Assembly: GCA_028752905.1 (NCBI GenBank)
Contig: JAQNBH010000007.1
Span: 16,177,733-16,241,732 of the forward strand
Direction of reading: 5' to 3'
DNA: 64,000 nucleotides
From: Cladorhizidae sp. MBARI D1340-BT2
Taxonomy: Eukaryota > Porifera > Demospongiae > Poecilosclerida > Cladorhizidae
Notes under the pieces: model-generated
What the model was told of the DNA's origin: nothing
Seen by the model: only the letters and a program-made list of their open reading frames with translations
Database searches by the model: none
Position numbers and translations under genes: made by a program
Shown here: positions 35,083 to 47,235 of the stretch, piece after piece
Numbering within the stretch: the first letter of the stretch is position 1
How the letters are laid out: every line of letters starts with the position of its first letter

Positions 35083-38000
35083 CTAGGACACAATTAACAT
35101 AAGACAAAATAATTATTAAACTGCCATATGTAAGTGTTAGAGAATAAAAAGGGTATATGCTCACTACTGGTGGCAAACAAATTTTAAAAGTATACTGAGT
35201 GAATGTTCAAATGCAAATCAGGAAGCTTGTAAGGTTTTTGCTATAGTTTGTCATGCAGAATAACATTCAACAATCCTTGTTGAAATATTAGGGGTGGCTT
35301 TAATATCTGGATGGATGATGAGCAAACAGGGCGTGCCCCAGTTATGCAGCTGCATCCAGATGGGCTTTAAAGAACCAGCAGTGTAACATATAGTCTATTA
35401 GAAAGCTCTACTATTCTATGTCGTTCTGTAACCAAATAAACATCTTCCAATAGTTATGACATCACATAGCCATGCTTCCTGCCTCACAATTTATCGGAGC
35501 ATGCTTCGTTGTAGGGCTTAACCATCCTATACCCAGAGCGAAGCATTGGAAGAAGTTCCTTTTCAGCTACTTGGGAATAGGGAATCTTGCCGCAACTGAA
35601 GATCTCCCAGCAAGTTACTCCATAGGCCCACTGTATGAAATAGAGTAGAGCCATTTACGGATAAGATAGAAACTTATAAACATAAATTAAAATAATAATC
35701 TCTCAATGAACTCTGTTATAACATTAAAATCACCTTCTCAATAAATCAACTTCAATTTTTATTCACTCGACATTTCGACTAGATGCTCTAGTCTTCAGTA
35801 TGTGGATTACAAATCATAGCCACTTAATACTTAAAATTTAATATTATATTTAAGCAAAAATATTTTCTTGGTGAAATAATTCATTCCAGCATTACTCCTT
35901 GCAGAACTAGTAACCAAATCACAAGTATTCCAATACTGAGGTTTATGTGACAGCTACCATCCAAACAATAACTAAAATAACAAATAAAACTATAGAAAAA
36001 TGTTGTGGATGCATTCAAATTGCTGAAACCCAACCCATGTAGGGCATACTTAAAGGTTCAGAACAAAATACTGACAACATGGTGTATTTCTTGTGATTCT
36101 AGTAGTTTGCTCTCATTGTAGAATCTTAATGCAAGATATATAGATTAGTTTATTCTGTGTGTTACAACATTGTGTTGGTCATTTATCCTCGTGTGATATT
36201 TTATAAGATTTCATTAATACTGTACTCAAATAGGACAAAAAATGAGGCAAGCACACGAGTAATGAATAGGATATGGTATTTATGTCATAGAAAACCATCA
36301 AAATGGAACACTAAAATTTTAATGGGCAAAAAATGTCTTAAAGCAACATATTTGAAACAGTTGGGATGGTTATTTAGTATGTTTTAACCCAGGAAACCGG
36401 CTGCCACATATAAAGATAAGAAATCTTAAATATTTCCAATTAGTTTACATGCAAAATGATGATTATCAATGTAGTTGGTTACCTAATAGCCAAACATATG
36501 CATAGAGTTGAACCACTTCTTTTATTTTAAACCACTCAATTAAACAGTGAATATAACACTCGTAGTCAAAAATGACTTCAATTTAACTCAACAATCTTTA
36601 ACTCAGAGCAATGATTTTGTAGAATGGTAAACTTCTACTATTTGATGCTGGATCTGTACATACACTCAATAATGCAGATACCATGCAGCAAGCTAGTGGA
36701 AACTTGAGTTGAGGAAATAAAGTCAATTTAACTGCTACAGTATAGCAGCCACACATCTACCTCTGTCACAGTTAAAATTTGAGGGATGTTTGGCCATATT
36801 TCATGCCCGTCTCAATAATTTAAGCTACTTCATTTGATAGTGGAGAGGAGAAAACAAAACTTAACTTTAATACAGAGTGTCTGTTATACATCATGAAAAT
36901 TCTGACTCTGCTGTTAAACTAAATGTGAGGTTTAATGCATACATCTTTCATAACTATACAGTTTAGTTGTATTTGACATGCACACCATTATATATATATA
37001 ATTTTCTGTTTCCATAAGTTTTAAACTAGACTCTATAAACATGAACTCACCACATCAGTTTTCTCAGAGAATAAATTATCAACAAAAATTTCTGGAGCCA
37101 TCCACTTCAGAGAAAACTTCACATCCTTTTCTGTGTGTTTCAAGTATTTCTTCGATGGTTCAAGTTTTTCACAAAGTCCAAAATTGAACAGTTTAATCAC
37201 AAGGTGTGAGTCAATCCTGTTAATAATTAATTATTGTCTAAGTTTACACTTCAAACAAAAATCAACATATCAGTGTGGCTGGTCAAATATAGAGTGCACA
37301 AAAATGTGGTACGATCAAAATTATTTCCTAATATCATATCTCAGCTATAACCGTTTCTCATTTGCAGATTAATGAAACGCTACCTGGGTTGAATTTTTTG
37401 GTAGAGGCCTGCATGCTGCTAGAACTTTTCTGCAATAAGGAAGTGAATCTTTTCATTTTCCATAGTAAAAACTGGTAAATATATTGACATTAATTGAAGA
37501 CCATTATATAGAAACAAGTAGGTGACATCTTTGCTAGGTCCACATCATCCTATAACAGAAATACTACTCATTGATATATTCGTGAAAGATATGTGTTCAT
37601 GGATAGACTTCTATCAATCATTGGTTTCTCCTCTGATGGATGTTGCTCAGCTATTCAGCTCACAATACTTACAAGACTGAATATGTAATATTTGTGTGTA
37701 GTTCACATATTCAGCTACAAAATATATAGCAACTTTGAGAAGTGCATAAAATGGTAGATCATGATTTGTTTTAAATAGCCATTGAAATTATGTGATCCAA
37801 ACACTGCTTTCCTTGTTTCAGCTCATTTTTGCATTACTAGAATTTTGTAAAGTATTTTTCCTACTAATACCCAATATTGCCATCTTCCCTGACTGACTAT
37901 GATCTAGTATAAACTCACATGCAGTTTCTTGCTGCCAGGTTTCTATGTACCATTCGTTTGTTGGTCAAGTACTTCATACCTTTGGCCACTTGTAGACACA

Positions 38001-41000
38001 TATCCAATAGCTTGTTTTCAACTTTCATCTAGAGATGTTAAAGTTGATAGAACTGACATATTTGTAATGTTATAAACTCACTGTCCTTTCTCCAGTTGTT
38101 TTGAATGGCACAACACTCAAATTCTCACTCTCTTTGTCCAGGAAATCAAGGAGGTTGCCATTGGTCATAAATGGCATGACAATAAAAGGGACTAAACCTC
38201 CATCCACACAGACTCCAATTAGAGAAAGTAAATTGCGGTGCTTGAATTTTGACAGTATACAAGACTCCTTCAGAAGTTCTTTTACCAGACTTGGGTGATA
38301 AGATCCTGATGCAATAAGAAATAATGCATCATGTATGTACAAATGTTTAATCACCATCATTCACCTTGAAGAGTTTTAATGGCAACTACATTCTCTCTTT
38401 TGGTGAAGACTGTTTTGCAGAACAATTGACCTCTGTAAACCAATCCTACATGCTTACCTAAGACAATTAGAAGACATCAAATCTCCCCACCACAGAGTGC
38501 TTAGAACTAAACTACTACAGCTTGTAGAACGTTAAAATACTGTCATAATTAAAGCACCTACTGAAACACAGCTGTTAAACGAAATACTTGCAAACATGAA
38601 AGTTAATCTGTCAATGAACTCTCAATTGACATAATAATAACTTTGTAAATAATCGACTTGAAATTGTATTCTCTCGACATTTCGACAGCCTTCATCAGGA
38701 ATAAGTCTTGTCAAAGTTGATATTATGTAGCTATAGTATTCCTAATGAAGGCTCGAGCATCTAGTCGAAATGTCGATAGAATACAATTTTTTTAAGTTGA
38801 TTATTGAGAAGGTTATATAAGAGTGTTTGTGTATTAAAAGTCTACTGATTTCCCTGCCTAGATAACTGTTGCAAATATGTGATATAATTAAATTTTATTC
38901 TTAGTCGATGCTCATGATTTCATGACATACATAAAAATTAGATGGTCACAGATTAGAATTCTTCTTTGTGGCATTCCCTTTATTGCACACCATAAATATT
39001 GATCCCAGGAGGCAGCATTTTCTAAACTACTAAAGGTAACTATACAGCATAGATCAAATATTGTGCACAATGTCTTGAACGGATGCGATGTGCAGATTAA
39101 GAGAGTGAGTAAAACTTGGGCTAAAATATTTATATATCTAGAGGGCAGCATTATGGTAGAAGTGGAGTTCACATGGTGTTGCAGAGGACTTGTTATTGGA
39201 AGTTGAACTAAATCGAGAGTCATACCAAGCAGAGAATGGATCTGTGTTAGCTTCAAGAGACTACATGTATGTCTAGTATGAACAATAAATATAATGAACA
39301 TCACTTTATAATACGCATACAATATAGGTTGAACTAACCTGCAGGACAAGATTATACTAACCTTAAAAAAGATTTATGGCCGTCAATGCTGTATTATAAA
39401 AATTATCGTCAAAAGTGTAACTTATACGACTACTTCCAGTGCCCATGGAGTTTAAGGTCCTTCTTCTAGCTCTTTAATGGGCATGCACATCTTAGACTTG
39501 AAGAAGTGAGCAAATTCTTTGTAAATTTACTATAGAATTATAGTCTTTCAGGAGATAAACAAGACAGATAGAAAACTGGCAAAAGAGCGTTAGCTACTAG
39601 ATAAACATCAAGCAATAGCTAGCTTCTAAGGTAATAGCTAATTTTTTAGCAGAACCGAACTTATAGACTCTCAAATCTAAGATCAGACATATATAAATCC
39701 TCAACTTCCATGGCAGATGCATCTTGATCTGAAAAAGGTAAGAAAAGCATATAAAATTTCAACATTAGAGAAGCATCTGCTATATATGCAATTAGCTACA
39801 AACTAGGCAGATACTGAACAAAACTTGTACTCTTGGTTTTGGACTTAAATCCAGCCTTAAAATGACAGCCTGAAGTACAGCTAACTTCCTTCTTGAAAAT
39901 TTCATGCAAGTAAAGATGGTGCCATCAGCTTAAGTTTTTTTAATTAATAATTTTGCCACATATGAAAACAGATAAAAATTTAAATTCTATCTGTCATCCT
40001 CTAAGGGCTCAGTTTTTAGAAGAATTTTTCTCCCTGAAGCACATATTCTAGAATAGTAAGCATAAGATATTTCATACATTTTACCCTGTAAATGTAATGT
40101 ATCATTTACAGATAATATGCAACATATTCATATAGAAATATGTAAGTTTTTGTTTGCATTTGTATGACCACTTACTCTCCAATATTTTATTACATGCTCA
40201 ATACTACAATTGATCGCTCAATCTACGTTTGAAATAGTTGGATGTCTACAATATTACTCTTTATTAAACTATTTTCTACATACTGTAGGATTAAAATATT
40301 TCATTATGTCTAAACTTAAGCAATAATTATTACGTAATAACCAATAATTATTACAAAATTGATATTTCATTGCTGATGAGAGTCATGGCTATCTCCAGAG
40401 TATTCTAGGAAGAGGAAGTTGTCTAAAGTACTACTGTGAGACAAGTTTGGAGAATGCTTAGAACAAAGTAGTCAATATCGTACAAGCTTTATGCATGGAA
40501 GTGAATGTGTTCTGCATAGTATTGGAGGCCATGGTAAAGAACTCTTTATGGACTCTAGTGGATATATCTGTACAAAGATTGAACTTGGTTACTGTATTAA
40601 AAAGCTTCACTAAAGCTCACACAGTTAAATCAAAATCAAGTTGTTGGCTAGCAAGACTGCATCTAACATGACTCTTCTAGAACAATACTGCAATTGCTGA
40701 TATGGTGAGAGTTATACAGTGGCAAACATTGTGTTTTCAACAAAAAGCAAATGACTAAAAAAGTATGTAGATCTAGCTGAAAGAAGCAAATGATACTTGA
40801 GCATAGAAGACCAAGGCACATAACAGCTGAAAGCTAAAATAACACGAAGGTCTTAGAGAAACTTCAAAGTGTTTTCACTGTCGATAGACTAGCTAGCATA
40901 TCACCCTTCAAGTCATGAAGAAGGAATCTTTGAGCCTTTCTGATATGAAATCACATGGCTGTAATGCTTTAGTATGTAGATTTCTGATGGCTGATAATAC

Positions 41001-42810
41001 TGCATAAATATCGTAAATTGGAAGCCATTACCAATAGCATGGGCATTAGACCCATTGTCTATTGTTATTGAGAAAGGTACTATAATTATTGTTAGGTTAG
41101 GTGCAGCCTTGACAGCAGACAGTCGATTTCGATTTGACTGTGCTAGATCCAGCATAGGTATTTGATGGTCTACTGAGTAGCATTATTTGCATGCATATAT
41201 TTCCTAACTTTTGGAATAACAATCTCACATATTTAAATTTGCCTGCTGTCAGTTGTAAAAACTTAACCAACAGCTCTTTACTATATTGCAGCATATATTG
41301 CAGCATATATTGCTATTGTAACATTGGCTTTACCTTTACCAACGCATTCTTTAAATTTCAAGTTATGAGATTTTATGATATGGCACTTTGACATGTCCAG
41401 TCCGAAAAGTGGCACACTGAAATCATTATCACTCGTCGTTCCAGGCTCATCTGTGTGCAAATAGGAAAGATTAACAATGCATAACAGTCACACTTACAAT
41501 AAAATAGTTTGTAAACTTTGTCCTTCCACATCAAAAGTGACCAGGGCCAAAAGGTTGTGTGGCATTGATGTATGTTTGTGTTAGGGAGGGTCAGCCTGTC
41601 TTAGCTCCTTAACTAACAGTTGAACAAATATAGTCATGCAATGCACAGACTGTATATAAAACAGTTACCTAAGAGGTGTAGTCATTTGATTGGTTGTAGT
41701 TACCTAACAGGTGTAGTCATATGATTGGCTGTAATGTTATTTGCTATAGGGACCTGTCAGAGCTGAGTAGATAAGGAACAGTCTGCTCAGCTAGGAGAGT
41801 CCCCTCTGTATTGTATGATATTGTGAGTCAAGATACATTCTCTAATTACTTTATCAGCAGTTATAGAATTAGCACAGGGACTGAGTTTAGACCAGATATC
41901 AGACAGACAGGCAGAGGTTGTGGGTTAGCTATACAGTACAGGGCTAACCATAACAGTTTGAATAACATGTAATTACTTCAAAACTACATAGTTTATGTTT
42001 AGTACATATATACTGGATTCCCTTTAAAGCTGGACTTTTACACCACACACGCTTGCTTAGTTGAGTCCAGCTCTACACCACATAAAGCTGCTACTAAATT
42101 CTGAGCATCTTTATTCCTCTTAACAGCACCCTAGATTCCTAGCATCTTTATTCCTCGTCAATCAGCCCCCTAGATTCCTAGCAAAACTTATACCATGGCT
42201 ATGGTGGTCACTGCGTTGGTGACAGAGCTAGCTTTCGAACAAAAATAGTTAGGTTGGTAAATTTTGGAGCAAAATTAGAAGGTTCTGAGCTGGTACCAGA
42301 CCATTTTTGGTGTCAGCACAAAATCCTATATGGGGTGTTCCATAGGAGATTTCTGTTATGAGTTGAATAATTCTCATTAGCTATAGAAATTATTCTCTAT
42401 CTTGTATGGCGAAAACAACTTACAATTTCCAGAAAGTTCATTTGTCCAGGGTACTCCAATTAGATTTTGGTAGGTATCATTTCCATGTCCACTCATTTCT
42501 TCATAACTGCTGGTGGCAATGTGGTTTGTTCCCGAGTGAGACCTAGTTATGAAAAGTACTAATTAACAGCAACATCACCAAAAAAAAGTATTGGCTTGAC
42601 TTACACTCTGTATCCTCCCATTTCAGATACCTTGGAGACAGGCTCAACTACTTTTGATAAAGTGGGTGTAGCAAGATTACCCTTTCTTACAGGTGAACTA
42701 TTTGAGGAGTCATCAGTTATTTTTCTTTTCCCAATACAAAAGCAGCAGAAAAGTGATTTTAAGCCACGTAGAATACGTTTAGACCTGCTGAGAGTAACTG
42801 ACTTAGTCAT
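34785..42810 (-). CDS. Kinase B: ten-exon tyrosine-kinase-like gene, predicted pseudokinase
   Basis: Ten exons can be joined: 42605-42810, 42424-42542, 41418-41450, 39669-39728, 38365-38457, 38082-38305, 37919-38028, 37051-37216, 35488-35630 and 34785-35082. Their phases agree and the total is 1,452 bases, one open frame of 483 codons. No transmembrane segment is visible, so the product looks cytoplasmic, with a Cys-rich patch near the N-terminus that could be lipid-modified. The domain order is a short N-terminal region with phosphotyrosine-like motifs, a tyrosine-kinase-type domain and a short tail. The VAIK lysine, alphaC glutamate and WMAPE are kept, but HRD is HRN and DFG is NFG, and the glycine loop is poor. 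Exons 3 and 4 have weak donors and are less sure. A solo LTR (41579-41955) sits in an intron. Confidence 0.8.
35488..35630 (-). CDS. Kinase B exon 9: C-lobe
   Basis: Encodes [20 protein letters not shown] and then a basic segment ending [11 protein letters not shown], matching the W(A/S)FGVxLWE helix and the following loop of tyrosine kinases. The donor is GTGAGG. Confidence 0.88.
35765..35800 (-). repeat. Hammerhead-ribozyme-like motif, copy 2
   Basis: On the minus strand: CTGAAGA, a perfect hairpin CTAGA-GCA-TCTAG, then GAAATGTC. The pieces appear in hammerhead order, but two extra bases (TC) lie between hairpin and GAAA. It sits in an intron of kinase B. Confidence 0.4.
37051..37216 (-). 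CDS. Kinase B exon 8: activation segment, NFG instead of DFG
   Basis: Encodes [20 protein letters not shown], then [13 protein letters not shown] and FSEKTDV. The metal-binding DFG aspartate is asparagine (AAT). The APE end of the segment and the KWMAPE signature of tyrosine kinases are intact, and YLKH supplies an activation-loop tyrosine. Splice sites AACAG and GTGAGT. Confidence 0.9.
37919..38028 (-). CDS. Kinase B exon 7: catalytic loop, HRN instead of HRD
   Basis: The exon reads [19 protein letters not shown], then [12 protein letters not shown]. The LAARN form of the catalytic loop is specific to tyrosine kinases. The catalytic aspartate codon GAC is AAC here. Copy C (48240-48358) has CATAGAGAC, that is HRD, at the same place, so the loss happened in B. 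Both splice sites are good (CTCTAG, GTGAGT). Confidence 0.9.
38082..38457 (-). CDS. Kinase B exons 5-6: N-lobe
   Basis: Exon 5 (38365-38457) encodes [11 protein letters not shown] and NVVAIKTLQ: the glycine-rich loop keeps only its last glycine, while the VAIK lysine that holds ATP phosphates is present. Exon 6 (38082-38305) encodes [18 protein letters not shown], containing the alphaC glutamate, then [28 protein letters not shown] and ERT at a GTGAGT donor. Order and spacing fit an animal tyrosine kinase N-lobe of the Axl/Met/Ros-like type. Confidence 0.85.
38640..38815. repeat. Inverted pair of hammerhead-like repeats
   Basis: Two copies face each other: minus strand at 38674-38700 (CTGATGA ... 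GAAATGTC) and plus strand at 38741-38776 (CTAATGA ... GAAATGTC). Each has a matching outer stem, TATTC before and GAATA after the core. The two flanks AATTGTATTC and GAATACAATT pair over the whole unit, so the DNA could form a long hairpin. It lies in the kinase B intron upstream of exon 5. Similar compact hammerhead motifs are known from Penelope-like retroelements. Confidence 0.5.
39669..39728 (-). CDS. Kinase B exon 4, before the kinase domain
   Basis: Acceptor TTTTTCAG then [18 protein letters not shown]. The donor GTCTAT is weak. Copy C keeps the exon (about 49675-49735) but has an in-frame TAG after ASAMEIDHL. YMSDL is another tyrosine motif in the juxta-kinase position. Confidence 0.55.
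41418..41450 (-). CDS. Kinase B exon 3, short
   Basis: Acceptor ACACAG then codons reading [10 protein letters not shown]. The donor chosen, GTGTGC, is weak but keeps phase with exon 4; copy C has GTATGC at the same spot (near 51080), a better donor, which supports this end. An alternative longer exon is possible because the frame stays open. Confidence 0.5.
41579..41955 (+). mobile_element. Solo LTR, 377 bp, in kinase B intron
   Basis: Starts TGTTAGGGAGG and ends CTAACCATAACA, with TGTTA...TAACA ends. It is flanked by GTTTG on both sides (41574-41578 and 41956-41960), a perfect 5-bp target duplication. Kinase copy C has the empty site near 51230 (ATGTATGTTTG then ATTAACATG), confirming the bounds and that insertion came after the B/C duplication. 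No internal genes, so a solo LTR left by recombination. Orientation is arbitrary. Confidence 0.93.
42424..42810 (-). CDS. Kinase B exons 1-2: N-terminal region with Cys patch and YEEM, YQNL motifs
   Basis: Exon 1 (42605-42810) starts [20 protein letters not shown] followed by [10 protein letters not shown]; a TAG lies 18 bases upstream in frame, and copy A starts with the same ATGACTAA, which supports this start. The basic-cysteine patch is a plausible palmitoylation and membrane-contact site. The donor is GTAAGT at 42604. Exon 2 (42424-42542) has an ACTAG acceptor and GTAAGT donor and encodes SSYEEMSG and DTYQNLIG. YxxM is a PI3-kinase SH2 docking motif and YxN a Grb2-type one; docking use here is inferred. 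Confidence 0.75.
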
Positions 42811-43210
42811 TTTAATCTTCTTTTGGAACTAAATGCAATGGATGCTACGTACGAAAATAACTGAAATGTCAGCAGTGACTCTCGCTTAACGCTAAAACTC
42901 TAGCGTACATATCCACGCGGATGCCACGCAAATTTGGTGCGTGCCGTATGTTTGAGCATAGCGTTGCTAAGATATTGTTGAGTGTCCGACGATTGGGCGA
43001 TACAGACCGCTTTGTATTACAATAGCAAGGAAAAAAAGAGGACAATTACCAACAACAGACATTGCCACAAACTGAGGCACTTAATGTTTTTAACTGCCAG
43101 TTAGGTCGTGTATGAATTGGAAGCAGATACTCTTTTTCTTTTAAAGAGCCTAGCTACCTCAGAATTCATAAGAATTCCTTTGATCAGTAATATTCAAATA
43201 CCCCATTCCC
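42811..43210 (-). promoter_or_regulatory. Upstream region of kinase B, shared with copy A
   Basis: Sequence upstream of the kinase B start that is matched, with substitutions, by about 33230-33610 upstream of copy A. Shared stretches such as AAAAAGAGGACAA and CTGCCAGTTAGGTC or CTGCTAGTTAGGTC are candidates for promoter elements. No TATA box that I would defend. Confidence 0.45.
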
Positions 43211-45944
43211 AATTCACTGAGGTGTTTCCACATATTGAAAAGCTTTATACTTTTTTTGCCAACATTTCAAACAAGTGCTTCATTTTTCAAATTGAAAAGT
43301 CACTACTTTGATCAGATTTTAAATGGGGTCTTCTCTACTTCAAGGTCACTTTCTTTTACCCCATCATTATAACTTCTTTCTCCATGACCTGTTACACAAC
43401 TATTTGGATTTGACATAAGTGATTATGTGAATCGTCTTCAACCCAGAGTTGCACATATCATTAGTTGCTCTAGCTTGTTGGCTTGTTGACTTTTGTTTTT
43501 TCTCTTTAGCTTTTAACACAATGATTATTGATGGGTTTGGAGTTGTTTAAACTGCTCTATCCCTCTCTCAAGAAGCACCATTGAAGAGTTACCTTCTTCA
43601 GTTGTAGAGGCAACATCTTGCTCCTCTCCAAAATGATCCTCCTATCATCATTGTGTACAAGTCTACTACATACTTTGCCTTCATCAGCCATTTAGTGTTT
43701 TTGTGAACATGACCAGAAATAGAGTTGGATGCTGGCTTGTTAAGGATCTTGTAGCTTACCCCATTATCCTTTGCTTAACTTCATACCTATTTAATTGTTC
43801 TTCAATGTGTTTAGCAATATTTGTGGTGGAGAGAAATTAGCAATTGTCATTTGAGGCTTCTTCTGCTGAAAACTGGAAAACAAGCTAAAAATCTAATCCA
43901 TGACCCTACTCAGAATCATTATTATATTAAGTAAATATCAAGTAAAGTATGAGAGTGAAGAAACAAAATCCTGAGCATATTTTTATACCCAGCATGCAAG
44001 TGCAATTTTCTATGAACATCATGGAAATTATTATTCTTTATTTAAAGGTGAGTGTTTTTACAAGTGGATAAGTATATCTCATTATTACTTTATTTTATTC
44101 ATATGTAAATGACTCCATTGGTTTCACTCATGCTGCCAGGGTCGTAGTCAAACAATTTAAAGTGCATTCCTTTTTCACTTACTATCCAGAACAATAATCT
44201 GCCCTTTCTATTACAAAGAAAATGGATATTTGTTCCTTGAAACTGGTTATATAATGAGGGAGAGTTGATGTCAGTGAGTTGCTGCTTAGGGAGAGGAATT
44301 AATACAGAGCTTGTGTACAACTGAGCCATGGGGAATCCAGATGGCATGCAAATTTAATCTCATAGTTTGAGGTGTCTGTTTATTATAACATTGAGTGTTT
44401 ACTAGAATTATTTGAATAGGTCTGTAAATAATATTGTTCGTGATATATGCACTTGTAAATTATGAGCTATGACAATGACACTCTGTCTTGTCTATATCAT
44501 ATGATTAGTAACTGAGATTTATATTCATGCTCTTTGATATCTGCTAATGCTTATATGGACTTTCCTTCTCATTTTCATTATCTATTTTTCGGGATGGATT
44601 TAAGAAGCGATTCATTAGCTCATGCCAACACTCAAGCTGACTATTTTCACAGAATGTCACATATATTTTGTCTTGTTTGCATACGAATATCAACAATTTT
44701 AAAATACAAATCTTACAAAAGAATGCCGTCATAATTTATTTCTCTGTTGGTGTTGTACTTATTCTCAAGGCAACACAATCCTTTAAACTACTACAAGTCT
44801 ACAACAGTTATTAACTAAACAAGCTTAGTTTGATAAATTCCCATTTTGAAAAAAATTTAATTTCCCAGAGAAGGCAAGTTTAGAAATGTGAATCTTTCAA
44901 GGCACTATAAAAATACTCTCAATGAACCCTCAGTTGATATAGAATAGCTTCCTCGTTTATCATTCTTCAAAGATGTGTGGATCTACTTCATGTCTCATGT
45001 TATTTGGGTATAATAAAATTTGTGTTAACTTTGGATACACTAGTGCTTCTTACCAGATCTTCCATTGCTAATGTTACGTGAAGTTGGTATGCAAAGATAT
45101 CTTATTCTATGCAACTTGACTGTGTGAATCTAGCATCGCTATATAATACTCTACTCTAACTTGCCCAGTTCTGTGTAGGACTCACTAACTGTGGTGTGCC
45201 AGTTTGTCCTGATACAACACCTAAAATGTGAGTCATACAAACCACCACAAATCGTTGACAAAAATTGATTAATAGGGTGATAACATGCCTATATTTTTAT
45301 TCAATCACATACTACCATAAACAATGTGAACATAACAATAATTAATAAGGTGATAACAAATCTAAATTAGTTCGCTAAAAATTGCTAGCCCACCAGTACT
45401 GCTTAGATTAACACTATTATTCTTACATTTTGGTATATGCTAATGACTTCTTTAAATTATGATGAAAAAACTTAATTGTTTTTGTTAAATAACTACATTA
45501 AAAAATCTTCCAACTAAGCACTGCCTTCGAGTGAGGGAGACGGAGGATGGGGGGTATTTCTCTATGTCACAGCACCAGAACTGCCGTTATATTTGCCTAA
45601 CTAGTGTTGGGGCTCTTCATATCCATCATGTGAGTAGTTTCTTATGGGAATCCATGAGTTGAAGATCCTAGTAATGGTGGTCAACCTCATGCCACATATG
45701 ATGTGACTGAAGCAGAGTTTCCTCCATTCAGAAAGGATGTTAGAAACCTCAAGCAAATTCCCAGGGCAAGTAGAGAGCTTGAGCCAGGAAGTTGATGCAA
45801 CTGATCCAGACTGTTGAAATTTAATGACATAGGCTCTTGGTCCAAGCTCCTCCACTTTGCATCAAGAACATCCTATGGAATCATTAACTTGTAGAATATC
45901 ATCTTAAGTTAGGGGAGGTGATTTTAAGGTAGCTATATGGCTGG
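43211..45944. other. Mostly non-coding, one small unassigned frame
   Basis: An 82-codon frame at 44099-44347 on the minus strand has a Cys...Trp spacing (FLCNRKGRLLFWIV) loosely like an immunoglobulin-type strand pair, but this is too little to call. The rest shows no motif. Positions 44025-44090 resemble 110-175. Confidence 0.4.
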
Positions 45945-45949
45945 CTAGC

Positions 45950-47235
45950 TCGGATGACTGTCTGGCTGAGAGATATGAAGCAAAACTTTTGTCCCTCCAG
46001 CAGAATTATCCCAACAAACGCTCAGATTGTGTGATAACTCCCTTACCAGATATACCTGTGAAGTGTATAAGGGTGTCTGGGGAAGAAGAGGCTCAGGCAA
46101 TCCTGTCCTTTCCAGGTGGTTCTGCTGGTGGCCCTGATGGTTTGTGTCCCCAGCACCTGAAGGATATGGTTGGTGCATTTTCAGGAGAGGGAAGTGAACA
46201 GTTTCTCTGTGTCCTGTCTCATTTTGTGAACATGATTCTGAAAGGCAGGGCACCTGCCTTGGTGCATCCTTCTTCTTTGTGGCTACACTAGTTGCACTAG
46301 AGAAGAAAGGAGGGGGTGTGAGGCCTATTTCTGTAGGTACGTTGCACCGTCTAGTTGCCAAGTTTGCTGGGAGATTTGTGAGAGAGGAGATGGGGAAATT
46401 GCTTGCACCTAGGCAGCTAGGTTATAGGATAGCAGGTGGTGCAAAACAGTTGTGTATGCTGCTAGAATTTATGTTCAGAGTTTGACATGATATGGCCATG
46501 GTCAAGTTAGATTTTAAGAATGCTGTTCGGAGAGATAAGATGCTTGAGATTGTTGGTGAGCTAGTTCATGTTCTCTCTCCATTTGTTCATTCAGTATATT
46601 CAGCCATCCAGTTTGTTCTGGGGGAATACCACACTCAAATCAGAAGAAGGAATATAGCAGGGAGATCCACTTGGTCCGCTATTGTTCTGTCTATCCATCA
46701 ACCATGTATGTCAGAGCCTGTAATCAGAACTTTGTGTTTTCTACCTGGATGATGGAACTATTGGGGGCTCCTCTGAGGATGTGCAGAATGATATTAAGTA
46801 TGTTGAGGAATTGGCAAGTGAGCTAGGCTTGCAGTTGAATATTGCAAAATCAGAGCTGATATGTAGTAGCCCTTCCACTCGAGACAAAATGCTGTCTTCT
46901 GCTGCTGGGTTACAGTACATGTATATGATGTCACCTTGCTTGGTTCTTCTTTAAAGGAGGGCAGTGCAAACTTGGAGAAGATGAAACTTTTGAAGATTAC
47001 GGGGGAAAGGTTGGAATACCTTATGCGCTCAGGATGCTCTGCTTTTGCTGCGTCATTCCTTCTCCATTCCTAAGTTGCTTGACCTACTTCGTACTGCACC
47101 ATGTTTTCTGTCAAGCAAGCTACAGGATTTTGATGACACTCTAAGGGAGATAGTTAGTTCCATTATCAACAACCATTTTGATGTTTTAGACTGTGTAACC
47201 TCAATTTTAGCGTTGAGTGAGAGTCACTGCTAAAG
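45950..47235 (+). pseudogene. Non-LTR retrotransposon reverse transcriptase fragment
   Basis: Consecutive frames give one reverse-transcriptase domain: AQAILSFPGGSAGGPDGLCP, QHLKDMVG; VALEKKGGGVRPISVGTLHR and LAPRQLGYRIAGGAKQ; MVKLDFKNAVRRDKM with the first catalytic Asp; and at about 46735-46760 FYLDDGTIGG with the YxDD box intact. After it come LGLQLNIAKSELICSS and, at 47045, FSIPKLLDLLRTAPCFL. Several frameshifts separate the parts, and the endonuclease part is missing, so it is a 5'-truncated dead copy. It belongs to a different LINE family from the one in the arms. Confidence 0.8.

Noticed and set aside
44099..44347. Ig-like extracellular exon of the kinase gene
   Set aside because: Only a loose Cys...Trp pattern. 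Kinase B has its own start codon downstream and no transmembrane segment, so a link is not supported.
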